DNA of 64,000 nt from Lacticaseibacillus suibinensis (GTDB taxonomy: Bacteria > Bacillota > Bacilli > Lactobacillales > Lactobacillaceae), in assembly GCF_003946175.1 (NCBI RefSeq), contig NZ_RHOK01000001.1, forward strand, positions 1-64,000, in the 5' to 3' direction. The position numbers and the translations under genes were made by a program. The notes below the pieces were generated by a model. The model saw only the letters and a program-made list of their open reading frames with translations, was not told the DNA's origin and made no database searches. Shown here piece after piece: positions 35,832 to 44,671 of this stretch; positions within the stretch are counted from its first letter, which is position 1; every line of letters starts with the position of its first letter.

Positions 35832-36929
35832 TTAGGCGAAAAATGGTTCGTCAATCATGAGCGTTTTGGCGTCAAAGTCCACTGTCGCCTGTGCGCCGTA
35901 TGGCAAGCTGGTGCGGGGATAAGCGTGGCCAAAATTGAGGTTGAACAAGATGGGTGTGTGCGTGTCAGCCGTCGCCGCCAGCAGCGAAGCTTTGTATTCC
36001 TGGTAGTAGCGCTCGTTTTGCGGCTTACCGGCAATGATGGCAGCCACTTCATTCAACAAGCCATGCTGCTTGAGGTGTTCGAGCATGGCCTCGTAGCTGG
36101 CTGGATCAGGCCGTTCCTCACTGGTTTCGATAAACAAAATCTTGCCCCGCCACTGCTCCGCCGGCGGCAACAGCTGATACTGTTCTGCAGTGGCTTGCTC
36201 GCCAGGCAGATGATCGGTGAGCAAGTCGTCCAGGCTTTCTATGCACCCACCCAGCAGGCTGCCAGTGACCATGCCGCTGCCGCGCAAGCACTCATAGCCA
36301 TGGTCTTCTTGGTGACTGACGCGCGGGGTATCGAGTGCGGCTGGGGAGAAGTCGGTGCGTTCCTCATACCACACCGGACTGCTAGCAATCGCAGTCGTAG
36401 GCGTGGTTTCAAAATAATGCGCAAAGGTCGCCTTCGTGTATGGCAGCATGCTGTAGTCGAGTTCCGCTAGGTCATTAAGGTAGTTGGGCCCGTAGAAGCT
36501 CTGCAGGCCCAGCTGATACAGCATCAAATGATTGATGGTGGTGTCCGAAAAGCCGGTGAACAATTTCGGTTGGGCGGCCACTGCAGCCACAAACTCTGGG
36601 TCCTCAAATAAGTACGGTGCCAAGCGGAAGGTATCCTCCCCGCCAATCGCACAAATAATGCCTTTGATGGTCGGATCCATGAACGCTGCCTTGAGATCGG
36701 CGGCGCGCAGTTCGGGGTGTGCTGCTAATTGTTCAATCCCTAGCAGACTATTGGGCATAAACCGCGGCACCAAGCCAAAATTGCGGAGGCGTTGAACGCC
36801 GCGGGTGCGCTGATGCGAAGTAAAAGCCTCCCCCAGCGTTCCCGCCGACAAACTGACAATGGCGACCTGATCGCCCCGGCCGAGCGCGGCAGGCTTCATT
36901 TTACCGGCGGCATTGAATTGAACAGACAT
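35832..36929 (-). CDS. S66-family LD-carboxypeptidase / MccF-like peptidase
   Basis: 365 aa. Family signals: GRGDQVAIVSLSAG near 18; nucleophile Ser in LFTGFSDTT near 128; ICAIGGEDTFRL near 93; Glu in ILFIETSEERPDP near 270; and the final His in LNFGHAYPRTSLPYG near 333. Members either trim murein tetrapeptides or cleave microcin C-like nucleotide peptides (MccF); the sequence does not decide. ATG 36929 has AAAGGAG 8 nt upstream; the GTG at 36938 overlaps that site. Confidence 0.85.
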   Translation of the reverse strand: MSVQFNAAGKMKPAALGRGDQVAIVSLSAGTLGEAFTSHQRTRGVQRLRNFGLVPRFMPNSLLGIEQLAAHPELRAADLKAAFMDPTIKGIICAIGGEDTFRLAPYLFEDPEFVAAVAAQPKLFTGFSDTTINHLMLYQLGLQSFYGPNYLNDLAELDYSMLPYTKATFAHYFETTPTTAIASSPVWYEERTDFSPAALDTPRVSHQEDHGYECLRGSGMVTGSLLGGCIESLDDLLTDHLPGEQATAEQYQLLPPAEQWRGKILFIETSEERPDPASYEAMLEHLKQHGLLNEVAAIIAGKPQNERYYQEYKASLLAATADTHTPILFNLNFGHAYPRTSLPYGAQATVDFDAKTLMIDEPFFA

Positions 36930-37041
36930 GGCAGTCACTCCTTTTGATTGGGGTTAAGTATACCCGTTTCCCTTAGGCGGCTCAAACCCAAGCAAAAACC
37001 GCCAGCTTCCATGAAAGGCTGACGGTGCAACTGGCCTAAGT

Positions 37042-37224
37042 TTAAGCGGCCGGACGCTTAAACTTCAGAATCCAGCCCACAATAATCGGCATCAGCCACA
37101 CGGCCGCAATGGCAAACAGTGACCAGCCGATGAACAGCTTGGTGGTGATCATCAACATTAAGATGACCGCGGTCCAGCTCAGGGTTTCTAGAATGCCACT
37201 GACAATGCCCATACCTTTGCTCAT
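37042..37224 (-). CDS. small membrane protein (60 aa)
   Basis: Two hydrophobic stretches (about 15-30 and 33-53) and a basic tail KFKRPAA. GGAGGGTG lies 5 nt before the ATG. It sits 15 nt after the end of the preceding acetyltransferase-like gene, so it is likely the last gene of that unit. No family recognised. Confidence 0.65.
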   Translation of the reverse strand: MSKGMGIVSGILETLSWTAVILMLMITTKLFIGWSLFAIAAVWLMPIIVGWILKFKRPAA

Positions 37225-37239
37225 GGCTCACCCTCCAGA

Positions 37240-38097
37240 TTAAAACAACAGTGCAAACGCGCCTAATTCTTTGGCCTCAGGTTGATCCGGGAAGGTCATG
37301 TACACTTGCAGGCCGCCCTCATCCGTATCGGAAAAGGCGCCGGCCAGCGTCTCGTACCGACTAGCCAAGGCTGGTAACGTGTAGGCCAGCAGTCCATCAA
37401 GCAGGCCGTGATCAGCCCCCCAAGCGCCGCCAAATTCGAGGTGACCATGCCGCAAGTAAGTCAGGCAATAGGCCCCGATCGTCTCTCCTTGCGCCAACGC
37501 CAGCGGCGCGGTCGGCTCAAGATTGGTCAAAATCCTTGGCGCCCAGTCTTTTTCGGCGAACGGTTTGACCTGATCCACGGCATGGCGGCTTTGATAAGCG
37601 AGATAAGTGGTTTGAATGAGGGCCTCGGTTAGCGCCTCAGAGTTGAGAATATCACTTTGGGTGAGCAACTTGGTGCCTGGTGCCAGCGTCACTGGCGCAG
37701 TTTGGGCCTCTTGGAGCCGCAGCTGCGGTTGGAAGGTCGTGCGAATGCGGCGCAATCCGCGCGACACCATCGCTGAACGCAGCGGCGACATGGTATCCGG
37801 CGTCACCGCCATCAACCCCCGCTGGCCGTTTTGCTTGGCGCGGGCCACCACGTTCGTAATCAAAACATCGGCGAGTTCACTTTGGCTCACGGTGTCCGCG
37901 ACTGGGGTGGTTAAAGTGGCAAACCGCAGCAAAAACGGATGCATCGGATTACGCCAGGTGGTCAGCGCAGCCACCACCTGCCCGCCGCATTCAACCTGCT
38001 CTGCGCCAGCCAGGTGGGCTTTGAACGCCGCAATGTCGTCCTGCGGGCTCAACCACGGGCCACTGGCATTGACAAAAGGTTTTACTTCAAAGGTCAT
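37240..38097 (-). CDS. unknown protein, possibly GNAT-like (285 aa)
   Basis: No clear catalytic motif was recognised. Two halves with an N-acetyltransferase-like feel: QVVAALTTWRNPMHPF near 40 and ETIGAYCLTYLRHGHLEFGG near 205 could be the central strands, and GLMAVTPDTMSPLRSAM near 93 a helix. ATG 38097 begins 7 nt after the stop of the HAD phosphatase gene, with only a weak AGTAGG site, consistent with coupling. Function not assigned. Confidence 0.6.
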   Translation of the reverse strand: MTFEVKPFVNASGPWLSPQDDIAAFKAHLAGAEQVECGGQVVAALTTWRNPMHPFLLRFATLTTPVADTVSQSELADVLITNVVARAKQNGQRGLMAVTPDTMSPLRSAMVSRGLRRIRTTFQPQLRLQEAQTAPVTLAPGTKLLTQSDILNSEALTEALIQTTYLAYQSRHAVDQVKPFAEKDWAPRILTNLEPTAPLALAQGETIGAYCLTYLRHGHLEFGGAWGADHGLLDGLLAYTLPALASRYETLAGAFSDTDEGGLQVYMTFPDQPEAKELGAFALLF

Positions 38098-38104
38098 ACC
38101 GAGC

Positions 38105-38923
38105 CTACTTTCTAGCGTCCTGATGCGCCGCAATCACCTGGTCGAGCACTTGCACTACACCAAAGTCATCATTGCTGGCAGTGCGGTAGCGGGCGTATTG
38201 CGCCATCCCCTCAGCGTGATTGGCCACCAAGTAACCGTATTTAACCGTCGCCAACATTTCGGCATCATTGAAGGTGTCGCCGAAGGCCATCATGTCATCA
38301 GTCGAAATGTGCAGATACTGGCTCACGGCGCGCATTCCCGTCCCTTTGTCGACGCCTTTGGGCATGATATCGATCCACACTGGGCCGGACACCGCGGCGG
38401 AAAAATCAGCGCCGAACCGCGGGGCAATCAGCTCATCGTACACCTTCTGGCTATCCCCATTGGGCAGGTAAATCGTCACCTTGTTGGCCTCGCCTTCCCA
38501 GCTCGCCAAATCATCGCGGAAGCTCAGCTGGTGATAGAACTCGCGAAAGACGCTATCGTATTGTTGGTCGGCGGTGGCCGCAATGGCACCGTCTAGCCCG
38601 CAAATCAGCGGTGAGCCATCGGTCTCTTCGCTGATGGTTTTCACCATGGCTTGGTAGGCGGCTTGTGGCAACAGCGTTTTGCTGATGATTTGCCCGTGAT
38701 GCGAAATGGCAGCGCCGTTATCGGCAATCAGAGTCAAGCGCTCATGGCGCGGAAACAGGTCGCGCAAGGTGTACAGTGGCCGGCCGCTGGCAATGCCGAA
38801 CTGAATCCCCAGCGCTTCGAGCTGATCGAGCCGCTCGTCGAGGTGTGGTGGTAGCGTTCCAGCTTCTGTCAGTAGCGTGTGATCCATATCAGTGGCAATA
38901 AACTTAACGTCTTTTAAACTCAT
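38105..38923 (-). CDS. Cof-type HAD-superfamily phosphatase
   Basis: 272 aa cytosolic phosphatase of the Cof/YidA class acting on sugar or nucleotide phosphates. Motif I DMDHTLLTE near 12, motif II IASGRPL near 43, motif III Lys around GVDKGTG near 195, and motif IV FGDTFNDAEML near 215, with a C2 cap between. Its ATG overlaps the last base of the upstream Nudix gene, so the two are coupled. Confidence 0.88.
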   Translation of the reverse strand: MSLKDVKFIATDMDHTLLTEAGTLPPHLDERLDQLEALGIQFGIASGRPLYTLRDLFPRHERLTLIADNGAAISHHGQIISKTLLPQAAYQAMVKTISEETDGSPLICGLDGAIAATADQQYDSVFREFYHQLSFRDDLASWEGEANKVTIYLPNGDSQKVYDELIAPRFGADFSAAVSGPVWIDIMPKGVDKGTGMRAVSQYLHISTDDMMAFGDTFNDAEMLATVKYGYLVANHAEGMAQYARYRTASNDDFGVVQVLDQVIAAHQDARK

Positions 38924-39489
38924 TAATTCGTTTTCCCTTCAATAAAAGCTAAATAATAACTGACTGCCGCAACACTTTGCGCCGAGCCAATGGCTCCTGA
39001 CTGGACCGCTTTAATCACGTCGGCCAGTGGCACGAGCTGGCTGGTGACGAATTCATCCTGGTCAAAATGCTGGGCCGTGCGCTTGGTTTCGTCAATCTGC
39101 ACCAGCATCAGGTGCACCGTCTCATCGGTCATGCCTTCACTTGAGCGAATGGCACACATCTCGCTGATCTCGCCAGCTTCATAGCCAGTTTCCTCGGCTA
39201 ATTCGCGGCGAGCGGCGACGACGGGGTTCTCCCCTGGGTCCATCAACCCTGCTGGCAGCGCAAAGGCCTCAGCATTAATGCCAACGCGATATTCGCGGTT
39301 GACCAGCACTTTTTGATCTGGCGTCAGCGCCAGCATTGCCACAGCTGGCGCATGCTTGATCAGGTCGCGCTCGACGCGCAGGCCGTCGGGGGTGTCGATG
39401 GTTTGCTGAATCACTTCAAAAATATGACCGCTGTAGGCGGTGTGCGCGGCTAAAATCCGGCCGGGCTTGGTGGATGCTTTGATGAACAT
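38923..39489 (-). CDS. Nudix hydrolase, ADP-ribose pyrophosphatase-like
   Basis: 188 aa. Probably hydrolyses ADP-ribose or related sugar nucleotides. The Nudix box runs from AGLMDPGENPVVAARRELAE near 94 to EETGY, preceded by LVNREYRVGINAEAFALP, which is characteristic of ADP-ribose pyrophosphatases. ATG 39489 has CGAGGC 7 nt upstream; an earlier in-frame start is not supported. First gene of a unit with the HAD phosphatase, GNAT-like and small membrane protein genes. Confidence 0.88.
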   Translation of the reverse strand: MFIKASTKPGRILAAHTAYSGHIFEVIQQTIDTPDGLRVERDLIKHAPAVAMLALTPDQKVLVNREYRVGINAEAFALPAGLMDPGENPVVAARRELAEETGYEAGEISEMCAIRSSEGMTDETVHLMLVQIDETKRTAQHFDQDEFVTSQLVPLADVIKAVQSGAIGSAQSVAAVSYYLAFIEGKTN

Positions 39490-39534
39490 GTCATTGCCTC
39501 GATTCTGAACGTGATGGTCTGGTTCAATCATACC

Positions 39535-39561
39535 AAAAAACCAGCCGCATGCGGCTGGTTT
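39535..39561 (-). terminator. terminator after degV
   Basis: A palindrome centred on GCATGC (arms AAACCAGCC / GGCTGGTTT) followed by a T-run on the minus strand. Confidence 0.88.
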
Positions 39562-39566
39562 ATGGT

Positions 39567-40439
39567 TTACTTCTGCGTTTGGGCGTAATCTTGCATCCAG
39601 GCAATGGCAATGGCTTTCTCGCCTAAGTGCGTGCCAATCACTGGGCCAAAGTATGAGGTCTCAAATGGGACATCAGGGAATTTAGCCTCAAGGTCAGCGC
39701 GCCAGGCCGCAGCGGCTTCCGGGTCGTTGGCGTGAATCACCCAGGCCTTTACCGGATAATCGACCTGCGCCAGCGCCTCGCCGAACAAGGTTTCTACCCG
39801 GCTATAAGCCTTCTTCAGGGAGCGAATCTTTTCAAAAGCAACAATCTTGTCGCTTTCCTCATCGAAGGTCAACAGCGGCTTGATTTTCAACATGCCGCCA
39901 ATGAAGCCAGCGGCATTGCTTAACCGGCCGCCGCGCACTAGGTTCTGCAGGTCATTGACGATGAAGTACTCGCCGAGCGTTGCCCGCAGCTGATCGAGCG
40001 TCTTGATGATGCTGTCGGCGTCGGCCCCGGCGGCTGCCATTCTCGCGGCAGTTAACACCAATTCTCCCATCAAAATCACGGTGATTTGAGAGTCATAGAC
40101 AATGACATGGGCGGGCTTGAAGTCCGCCACGGCGCCGCGCAGCGTTTCTACGAAGCCAGAAATGGTGGCCGCCAGGTGGATACTGATGATGGTATCGTAG
40201 CCTTCGTTGGCCAGGTTCTCGTACAATTTGAGGACCTCGCCCAGGGGCGGCTGCGAGGTGCTGGGGAAAGTCTTGGCGGTGCGGAGTTTGGCATAGTATT
40301 CAGCCGAAGTGATGTCTTTGCCTTCGTCGTAAACATTGCCATCGAGGATGACAGGAATCGGAATGATTTTGATGTGGTTATCTGCGATTTGGTCAGCGGA
40401 TAGATAGGCGGTGCTATCGGTCACGATGGCGATCTTCAT
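39567..40439 (-). CDS. degV: DegV family fatty-acid-binding protein
   Basis: 290 aa. DegV/FakB-type proteins bind a fatty acid and can present it to a fatty acid kinase. Signals: IAIVTDSTAYLS at the N-terminus, FPSTSQPPLGE near 60, SIHLAATISG near 90, NDLQNLVRGGRLSNAAGF near 160. ATG 40439 has AGGTG upstream; the long N-terminal open frame to 40685 has no supporting start. No FakA kinase gene is nearby. Confidence 0.88.
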   Translation of the reverse strand: MKIAIVTDSTAYLSADQIADNHIKIIPIPVILDGNVYDEGKDITSAEYYAKLRTAKTFPSTSQPPLGEVLKLYENLANEGYDTIISIHLAATISGFVETLRGAVADFKPAHVIVYDSQITVILMGELVLTAARMAAAGADADSIIKTLDQLRATLGEYFIVNDLQNLVRGGRLSNAAGFIGGMLKIKPLLTFDEESDKIVAFEKIRSLKKAYSRVETLFGEALAQVDYPVKAWVIHANDPEAAAAWRADLEAKFPDVPFETSYFGPVIGTHLGEKAIAIAWMQDYAQTQK

Positions 40440-40634
40440 TACTTCACCTGCTTTGTTAAAATTAGCTCTCATTAGCATACCATGAAAACCCCGCTTTTTG
40501 AACCCGCCGGCCTGAAATATGCTTAAGGGGGTTACGAAAATCAACCGCGCCGCCGCGCTAGTCAAGCGGTCCGGTGCCCTTGCGCCGAGCGGTTGCAAAC
40601 ATCCGGCTAGCCTAGCGTCAAACCGCTGCCAATT

Positions 40635-40663
40635 TTGCACGGCCGGCGCAAAACAGCTACAAT
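40635..40663 (+). promoter_or_regulatory. rqcH promoter
   Basis: TTGCAC, 17-nt spacer, TACAAT, 42 nt before the start. Upstream (40560-40625) an AGCGGTT/AACCGCT inverted repeat encloses ATCCGGCTAGCCTAGC, a word resembling the interspersed repeat family. Confidence 0.6.
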
Positions 40664-40705
40664 AATAAGCAGTGTTTTGGCTCAAGTGAGCAGAAAGAGG
40701 TCATT

Positions 40706-42400
40706 ATGTCTTTTGATGGAATTTTTACCCACACCATGACGGCTGAGTTGCAGTTTCTAGTCGGCGGCCGGGTGAATAAAATTACGCAACCCTATGCCAA
40801 TGAGGTGATTTTAGGCATCCGCGCGAACCGCAAGAATTGGCCTCTTTTGCTCTCAGCCAATCCGCAGTACGCGCGGGTGCAAATCACCCGGATCCCGTTT
40901 GAAAATCCGAAGGTGCCGACCAATTTCACCATGACGCTGCGCAAGTATCTGGCCAGCGCGACCTTGCAGTCGTTCACCCAAGTGGCGAATGACCGGGTGC
41001 TGCACTTGGACTTCTCCACCCGCGATGAACTCGGGGATGATCTGAGCTTACGGCTGGTCGTGGAAATCATGGCGCGCCATTCCAATATCACCCTGGTCAA
41101 CCTGCGCACCAACAAAATAATTGACCTGATTCGTCATGTCGGCCCCGATCAGGACCGCTTCCGCCTGCTGATGCCTGGCGCCACTTACATCGCCCCGCCG
41201 CAGCAGGATAAGGTCGATCCCTTCACCGATTCCAGCCGCGGCTACCGCGAACTGATGAAAACCAGCGACGTCCCGCTACCGCAGCTGCTGCAGCGCCACT
41301 ACCAGGGCTTGGCGCAAGACACCGCCAAAGAACTGGCGGCGCGTCTGACCCAAGGGGATGCTGATGCAGACTGGGACGCCTTCTTCACTGACCTGAAGGC
41401 GCCAACGCCGACCATCACCACCAACACGAAGGTCGCCTTTTCACCGGTGCCGTATCAAACCAATCCTGGTGAGACTCAGCAGTTTGCCACGCTCAGCGAA
41501 ATGCTCGATGCGTTTTATGCCCAAAAAGCCGAGCACGATCGGGTCAAATCGCAAGGTGAAAACCTGATTCGCCCCTTGCGCACGCTCATCGAACGCGATG
41601 CCAAGAAGCAGCGCAAACTCGCCCAAACCTTGCAAGACACCGAAAAGGCGGATGATTATCGCATTCGCGGTGAAATCTTGACCACGTACTTGGCGCAAGT
41701 TGAGCGTGGTCAAAGCAGCGTCACCCTACCGAACTTCTATGATGACATGAAGCCGCTGAAAATCAGTCTCTCCAATCAGCTTTCCCCTTCTAAAAACGCC
41801 CAGAAGTACTTCTCGCGTTACCAAAAACTACGCAATGCGGTGGCTTATGTGAACGAGCAAATGGCCCAAAATCAAGCCGAGCTCGACTACCTCAATGGCG
41901 TGATGGCTCAAATCGAAATCGCCAGCCCCAAAGACTTGGCCGATATTCGCGAGGAATTGCAAGAAGGTGGCTACCTCAAGGTGCAAAAGCGCGGCAAAAA
42001 AGCGCCGAAGCATAAACTGGCTCAACCGGAACAGTTCTGGGCTTCTGATGGCACCCGCATCTGGGTCGGCAAGAATAATCTGCAAAACGATCAGCTGACC
42101 TTGCACAAAGCCGCGAAAACTGACATTTGGCTCCATGCCAAAGACGTGCCCGGCTCGCATGTCATTATTGACGCAGCCAAGCCGAGCGATAAAACACTGA
42201 TGGAAGCCGCGATGCTGGCGGCTTACTTCTCTAAGAGCCGCGCCAGTGCCAATGTGCAAGTGGACTGGATCGAAGTCAAAAAAATTCGCAAACCTAATGG
42301 CGCTAAGCCGGGTTTTGTGGTGTATGAAGGTCAGCGGACAGTGGCCGTGACCCCAGATGAAGCCGTGGTCGCAAAGCTGCGCCAGGCGCCTACCCTTTAA
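40706..42400 (+). CDS. rqcH: Rqc2/RqcH-type ribosome quality control protein (formerly fibronectin-binding protein)
   Basis: 564 aa. Binds stalled 50S-peptidyl-tRNA complexes and directs alanine tailing of the nascent chain. N-terminal NFACT-N domain with GGRVNKITQPYANEVILGIR near 21 and VVEIMARHSNITLVN near 115; coiled coil around 270-410; C-terminal NFACT-R domain with TDIWLHAKDVPGSHVII near 472 and KPGFVVYEGQRTVAV near 533. Preceded by AAGAGG. The old name (FbpA/Fbp54) reflects surface binding reports. Confidence 0.93.
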   Translation: MSFDGIFTHTMTAELQFLVGGRVNKITQPYANEVILGIRANRKNWPLLLSANPQYARVQITRIPFENPKVPTNFTMTLRKYLASATLQSFTQVANDRVLHLDFSTRDELGDDLSLRLVVEIMARHSNITLVNLRTNKIIDLIRHVGPDQDRFRLLMPGATYIAPPQQDKVDPFTDSSRGYRELMKTSDVPLPQLLQRHYQGLAQDTAKELAARLTQGDADADWDAFFTDLKAPTPTITTNTKVAFSPVPYQTNPGETQQFATLSEMLDAFYAQKAEHDRVKSQGENLIRPLRTLIERDAKKQRKLAQTLQDTEKADDYRIRGEILTTYLAQVERGQSSVTLPNFYDDMKPLKISLSNQLSPSKNAQKYFSRYQKLRNAVAYVNEQMAQNQAELDYLNGVMAQIEIASPKDLADIREELQEGGYLKVQKRGKKAPKHKLAQPEQFWASDGTRIWVGKNNLQNDQLTLHKAAKTDIWLHAKDVPGSHVIIDAAKPSDKTLMEAAMLAAYFSKSRASANVQVDWIEVKKIRKPNGAKPGFVVYEGQRTVAVTPDEAVVAKLRQAPTL

Positions 42401-42413
42401 CTTGTCACTAACC

Positions 42414-42458
42414 AAAAATGACTCACCGACTGGAAATGCACAGCGGTGAGTCATTTTT
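42414..42458. terminator. bidirectional terminator between rqcH and galM
   Basis: Perfect 15-bp arms at 42414-42428 and 42444-42458 (AAAAATGACTCACCG and complement), A-run and T-run at the ends; serves the two converging genes. Confidence 0.92.
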
Positions 42459-42461
42459 GCG

Positions 42462-43469
42462 TTACAACGGCGTGCGAAACGCCCAAGTGGTGGTCAGATG
42501 ATAAGGCTGGCCTGGCATCAAGGTCAGCGCCGACCAGTCCTGGCCGGAAGGCGGCGCCACCTGCGCCTCCAGCGTCACGCCGTTGTGCTGGTGCAAATTG
42601 TGGGCGATGCCCGTACCGTCAAAGTGATTAGCCGTGTACACGGCGACAGCTGGGGCCGTGGTGGTCATGGTCACCTGCCGCCCGCTTGCCCCGGTCAAAG
42701 TCGCGGCGACGTCATTATTGAGTAGGAAGGGATGATCCAAGCCCGCCCCATTTTGCACTTGCGCCATCACGGCGCCCAGTTTCTGCGGCTGCCGAAAATC
42801 AAACACCGTGCCGGCCACGGGCTGCCAGCCGCTCATCGGCAAGTGATTGGCCGCCAGCGGTCCATAGTAGTCACTGGCCAGCTCCAAGGTCGTTTCATCC
42901 ACTGTTGAGTCCGCCCCATCCAGGGCAAAGTAGACATGGTTGGTGGCATTGAACAGTGTCATCGCATCGGTGGTCGCCGTGAGGTCATAATGCAACTGAT
43001 TGTCGTCATCCAGCGTGTACACCACTGTCACTTTGACGTTGCCCGGGTACAAGTTGTGGCCGGCAAAGTCGACCTCGGTGAAAGTGACTTGATCCTGGCT
43101 GGCTTCCTGGCGATAACTGAGATTCCACACCTGTTGGTCGAGCCCGTCATCCCCGCCGTGAATCGCATTGTCACCTTCGTTGGCCGGTAAGGACACTAAT
43201 TCGCTGCCTCGATGCCACAAATGCCCTGGTACCCGGCCAATGACCCGGCCAACGGTGCCGCCGAGGAAGTTGCGCCCCTGATGATAGGCGGCTGGCGAAT
43301 CGAGACTTAAAATCACATTCGTGTGGTGCTCACCTTCTGGCAGCAGCACCTGCTCCAACGTGGCGCCATAGTTCAGCAGCTTCACCACCATGCCGTTGTG
43401 GTTGGTTAAGGTCAGTTCATACAGTGGCTCCCCTTTGAAGTCGCCATATTTTTCCAAAGTGACAGACAT
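42462..43469 (-). CDS. galM: aldose 1-epimerase (galactose mutarotase)
   Basis: Interconverts alpha and beta anomers of aldoses at the head of the Leloir pathway. 335 aa. Motifs: NYGATLEQVLLP near 33, GGTVGRVIGRVPG near 70, AIHGGDDGLDQQVW near 102, the catalytic-type His in NATNHVYFALDG near 175 and Glu in VTLEAQVAPPSGQD near 302. AAGGAGG lies about 7 nt before the ATG. A candidate cre upstream suggests catabolite repression. Confidence 0.93.
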   Translation of the reverse strand: MSVTLEKYGDFKGEPLYELTLTNHNGMVVKLLNYGATLEQVLLPEGEHHTNVILSLDSPAAYHQGRNFLGGTVGRVIGRVPGHLWHRGSELVSLPANEGDNAIHGGDDGLDQQVWNLSYRQEASQDQVTFTEVDFAGHNLYPGNVKVTVVYTLDDDNQLHYDLTATTDAMTLFNATNHVYFALDGADSTVDETTLELASDYYGPLAANHLPMSGWQPVAGTVFDFRQPQKLGAVMAQVQNGAGLDHPFLLNNDVAATLTGASGRQVTMTTTAPAVAVYTANHFDGTGIAHNLHQHNGVTLEAQVAPPSGQDWSALTLMPGQPYHLTTTWAFRTPL

Positions 43470-43502
43470 ATCATGGCCTCCTTGTGTGGTCTATTCCTCG
43501 TT

Positions 43503-43531
43503 AGCTTAGCGCATTCAGGGTTTTGATACAA
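43503..43531 (-). promoter_or_regulatory. galM promoter
   Basis: TTGTAT, 17-nt spacer, TAAGCT on the minus strand. Confidence 0.5.
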
Positions 43532-43537
43532 CAAGAA

Positions 43538-43552
43538 AGTAACCGATTACAT
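43538..43552 (-). promoter_or_regulatory. candidate cre (CcpA site) upstream of galM
   Basis: Minus strand ATGTAATCGGTTACT fits the relaxed cre consensus WTGNAANCGNWNNCW at every defined position, just upstream of the -35 of the galM promoter. CcpA control of sugar genes is well established in lactic acid bacteria; its action here is inferred. Confidence 0.6.
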
Positions 43553-43655
43553 CGCGTCACTCTAGGCAATCCCCCGCTGAGTGCATCCGTCGTTCCGCGC
43601 AAAAAAGCGCCGGCTGCAGAAGCGGCAAACCAGCGCTTGTGGCTTAGCTTTGGCG

Positions 43656-44297
43656 TTAGCGCGTCCATTTAATCGACACCAGACTCAGCACTAGCATAAC
43701 GACCACAATGACCATGACGATCACCATCGACACCACTGGGGCAAAGAACAAACTGAGTAGCACTGCAATGCCCCCAATTACCATGGTGTAACCGAGGACC
43801 CGTAAAGCGCGTTTCGCCCCGGCATAGTTATTAATTTTCCATGGCGCATGGTAGCCATAGCCAAACCAACGGCCGCCTGCTACCGGCGCAGTCGGTAGGT
43901 AATTGCCCATGCCGATGAAAATCGCTGCCACGAGTAGTAGCGCCCAGAAACGGGCATCGACCTGCTGACCCAGATTGCTACGCACCGTCATCACATAGGC
44001 CACCACGGTCACCAGCGGCAGTAGCCAAGCGGTGAGCCGTTCGAGTTTTGGTGCCGCTTGGCTGTGGCGGGCGCTGTACCAAGTCATGCCCAGCACCACC
44101 CACTGCATGACTAGCATTAGCAGCGGCAAGCCAAACACCATCATGGGTTTAGGCATCCAGCCGTTAGCCTGATTATTGAGCCCCCAGTGCGTCGCCATGG
44201 TGGCGGGCAGCGCATCATAGCGAGCCAAGCCATAGCCAATCGGGGCCACAATTACCAAGCTGGTCAGCACCAGCAGCCATGTTCTATTTTTGTTCAT
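43656..44297 (-). CDS. sdpI: SdpI-family membrane protein
   Basis: 213 aa with about six hydrophobic segments. The N-terminal block with LPATMATHWGLNNQANGWMPK is the DUF1648 signature and the C-terminal part with RWFGYGYHAPWKI...WKINNYAGA resembles the SdpI domain. In Bacillus SdpI gives immunity to the killing factor SdpC and signals to SdpR. Here it overlaps the SdpR-like gene by 14 nt, forming a two-gene unit; no sdpC toxin gene is present in the window. Confidence 0.85.
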   Translation of the reverse strand: MNKNRTWLLVLTSLVIVAPIGYGLARYDALPATMATHWGLNNQANGWMPKPMMVFGLPLLMLVMQWVVLGMTWYSARHSQAAPKLERLTAWLLPLVTVVAYVMTVRSNLGQQVDARFWALLLVAAIFIGMGNYLPTAPVAGGRWFGYGYHAPWKINNYAGAKRALRVLGYTMVIGGIAVLLSLFFAPVVSMVIVMVIVVVMLVLSLVSIKWTR

Positions 44298-44568
44298 CGT
44301 GATCCCCTCCTAATTTCAGACTGTAGATCCAGCTCAGCACCTCTTCGAAGACACTAGCGGTTAAGTCATAGTAGATAAAATTCTTATCCTTGCGTTCGGT
44401 AATCAAGCCGGCTTGTTTCAGCAGTTTCAGATGGTACGAAACGGTCGCCGGCTTCAGCTCAAAATGACTGGCAATTTCACCAGCCGCATAGGACTGACTG
44501 CGGAGTAACTCCAAAATCTGCCGGCGCACTGGATCAGAAATCGCCTTGAGCGTGTCACTCATTGCCAT
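44284..44568 (-). CDS. sdpR: ArsR-family repressor, SdpR-like
   Basis: 94 aa winged-helix repressor. Starts MAMSDTLKAISDPVRRQILE with the ArsR/SdpR signature; the recognition helix is in LKPATVSYHLKLLKQAGLI near 38-56; no metal-binding Cys motif, fitting SdpR rather than metal sensors. AAGGAGG lies 8 nt before the ATG. Likely represses its own promoter, with SdpI modulating it. Confidence 0.88.
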   Translation of the reverse strand: MAMSDTLKAISDPVRRQILELLRSQSYAAGEIASHFELKPATVSYHLKLLKQAGLITERKDKNFIYYDLTASVFEEVLSWIYSLKLGGDHDEQK

Positions 44569-44588
44569 GCTGCGCGCCTCCTTTGTAA

Positions 44589-44670
44589 ACTATTTCGAAA
44601 TTTCTCTAATTAGATGATACGTGCTGAGCGTCGTGAAAACAATTCTATTTAGAAAATAATCGAAATAGAG
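44589..44670 (-). promoter_or_regulatory. sdpR promoter with flanking inverted-repeat operators
   Basis: Promoter TTGTTT (44642-44637), 17-nt spacer, TATCAT (44619-44614). CTATTTCGA at 44590-44598 and TCGAAATAG at 44660-44668 are perfect complements lying on either side; the inner site is an ATTTCGAAAT palindrome. These are good candidate operators for the ArsR-type repressor. Confidence 0.6.
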
Positions 44671-44671
44671 T

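Noticed and set aside
37616-38596. 326-codon plus-strand frame over the GNAT-like and HAD genes
   Set aside because: Spans two minus-strand genes, one with complete HAD motifs; no ribosome binding site.
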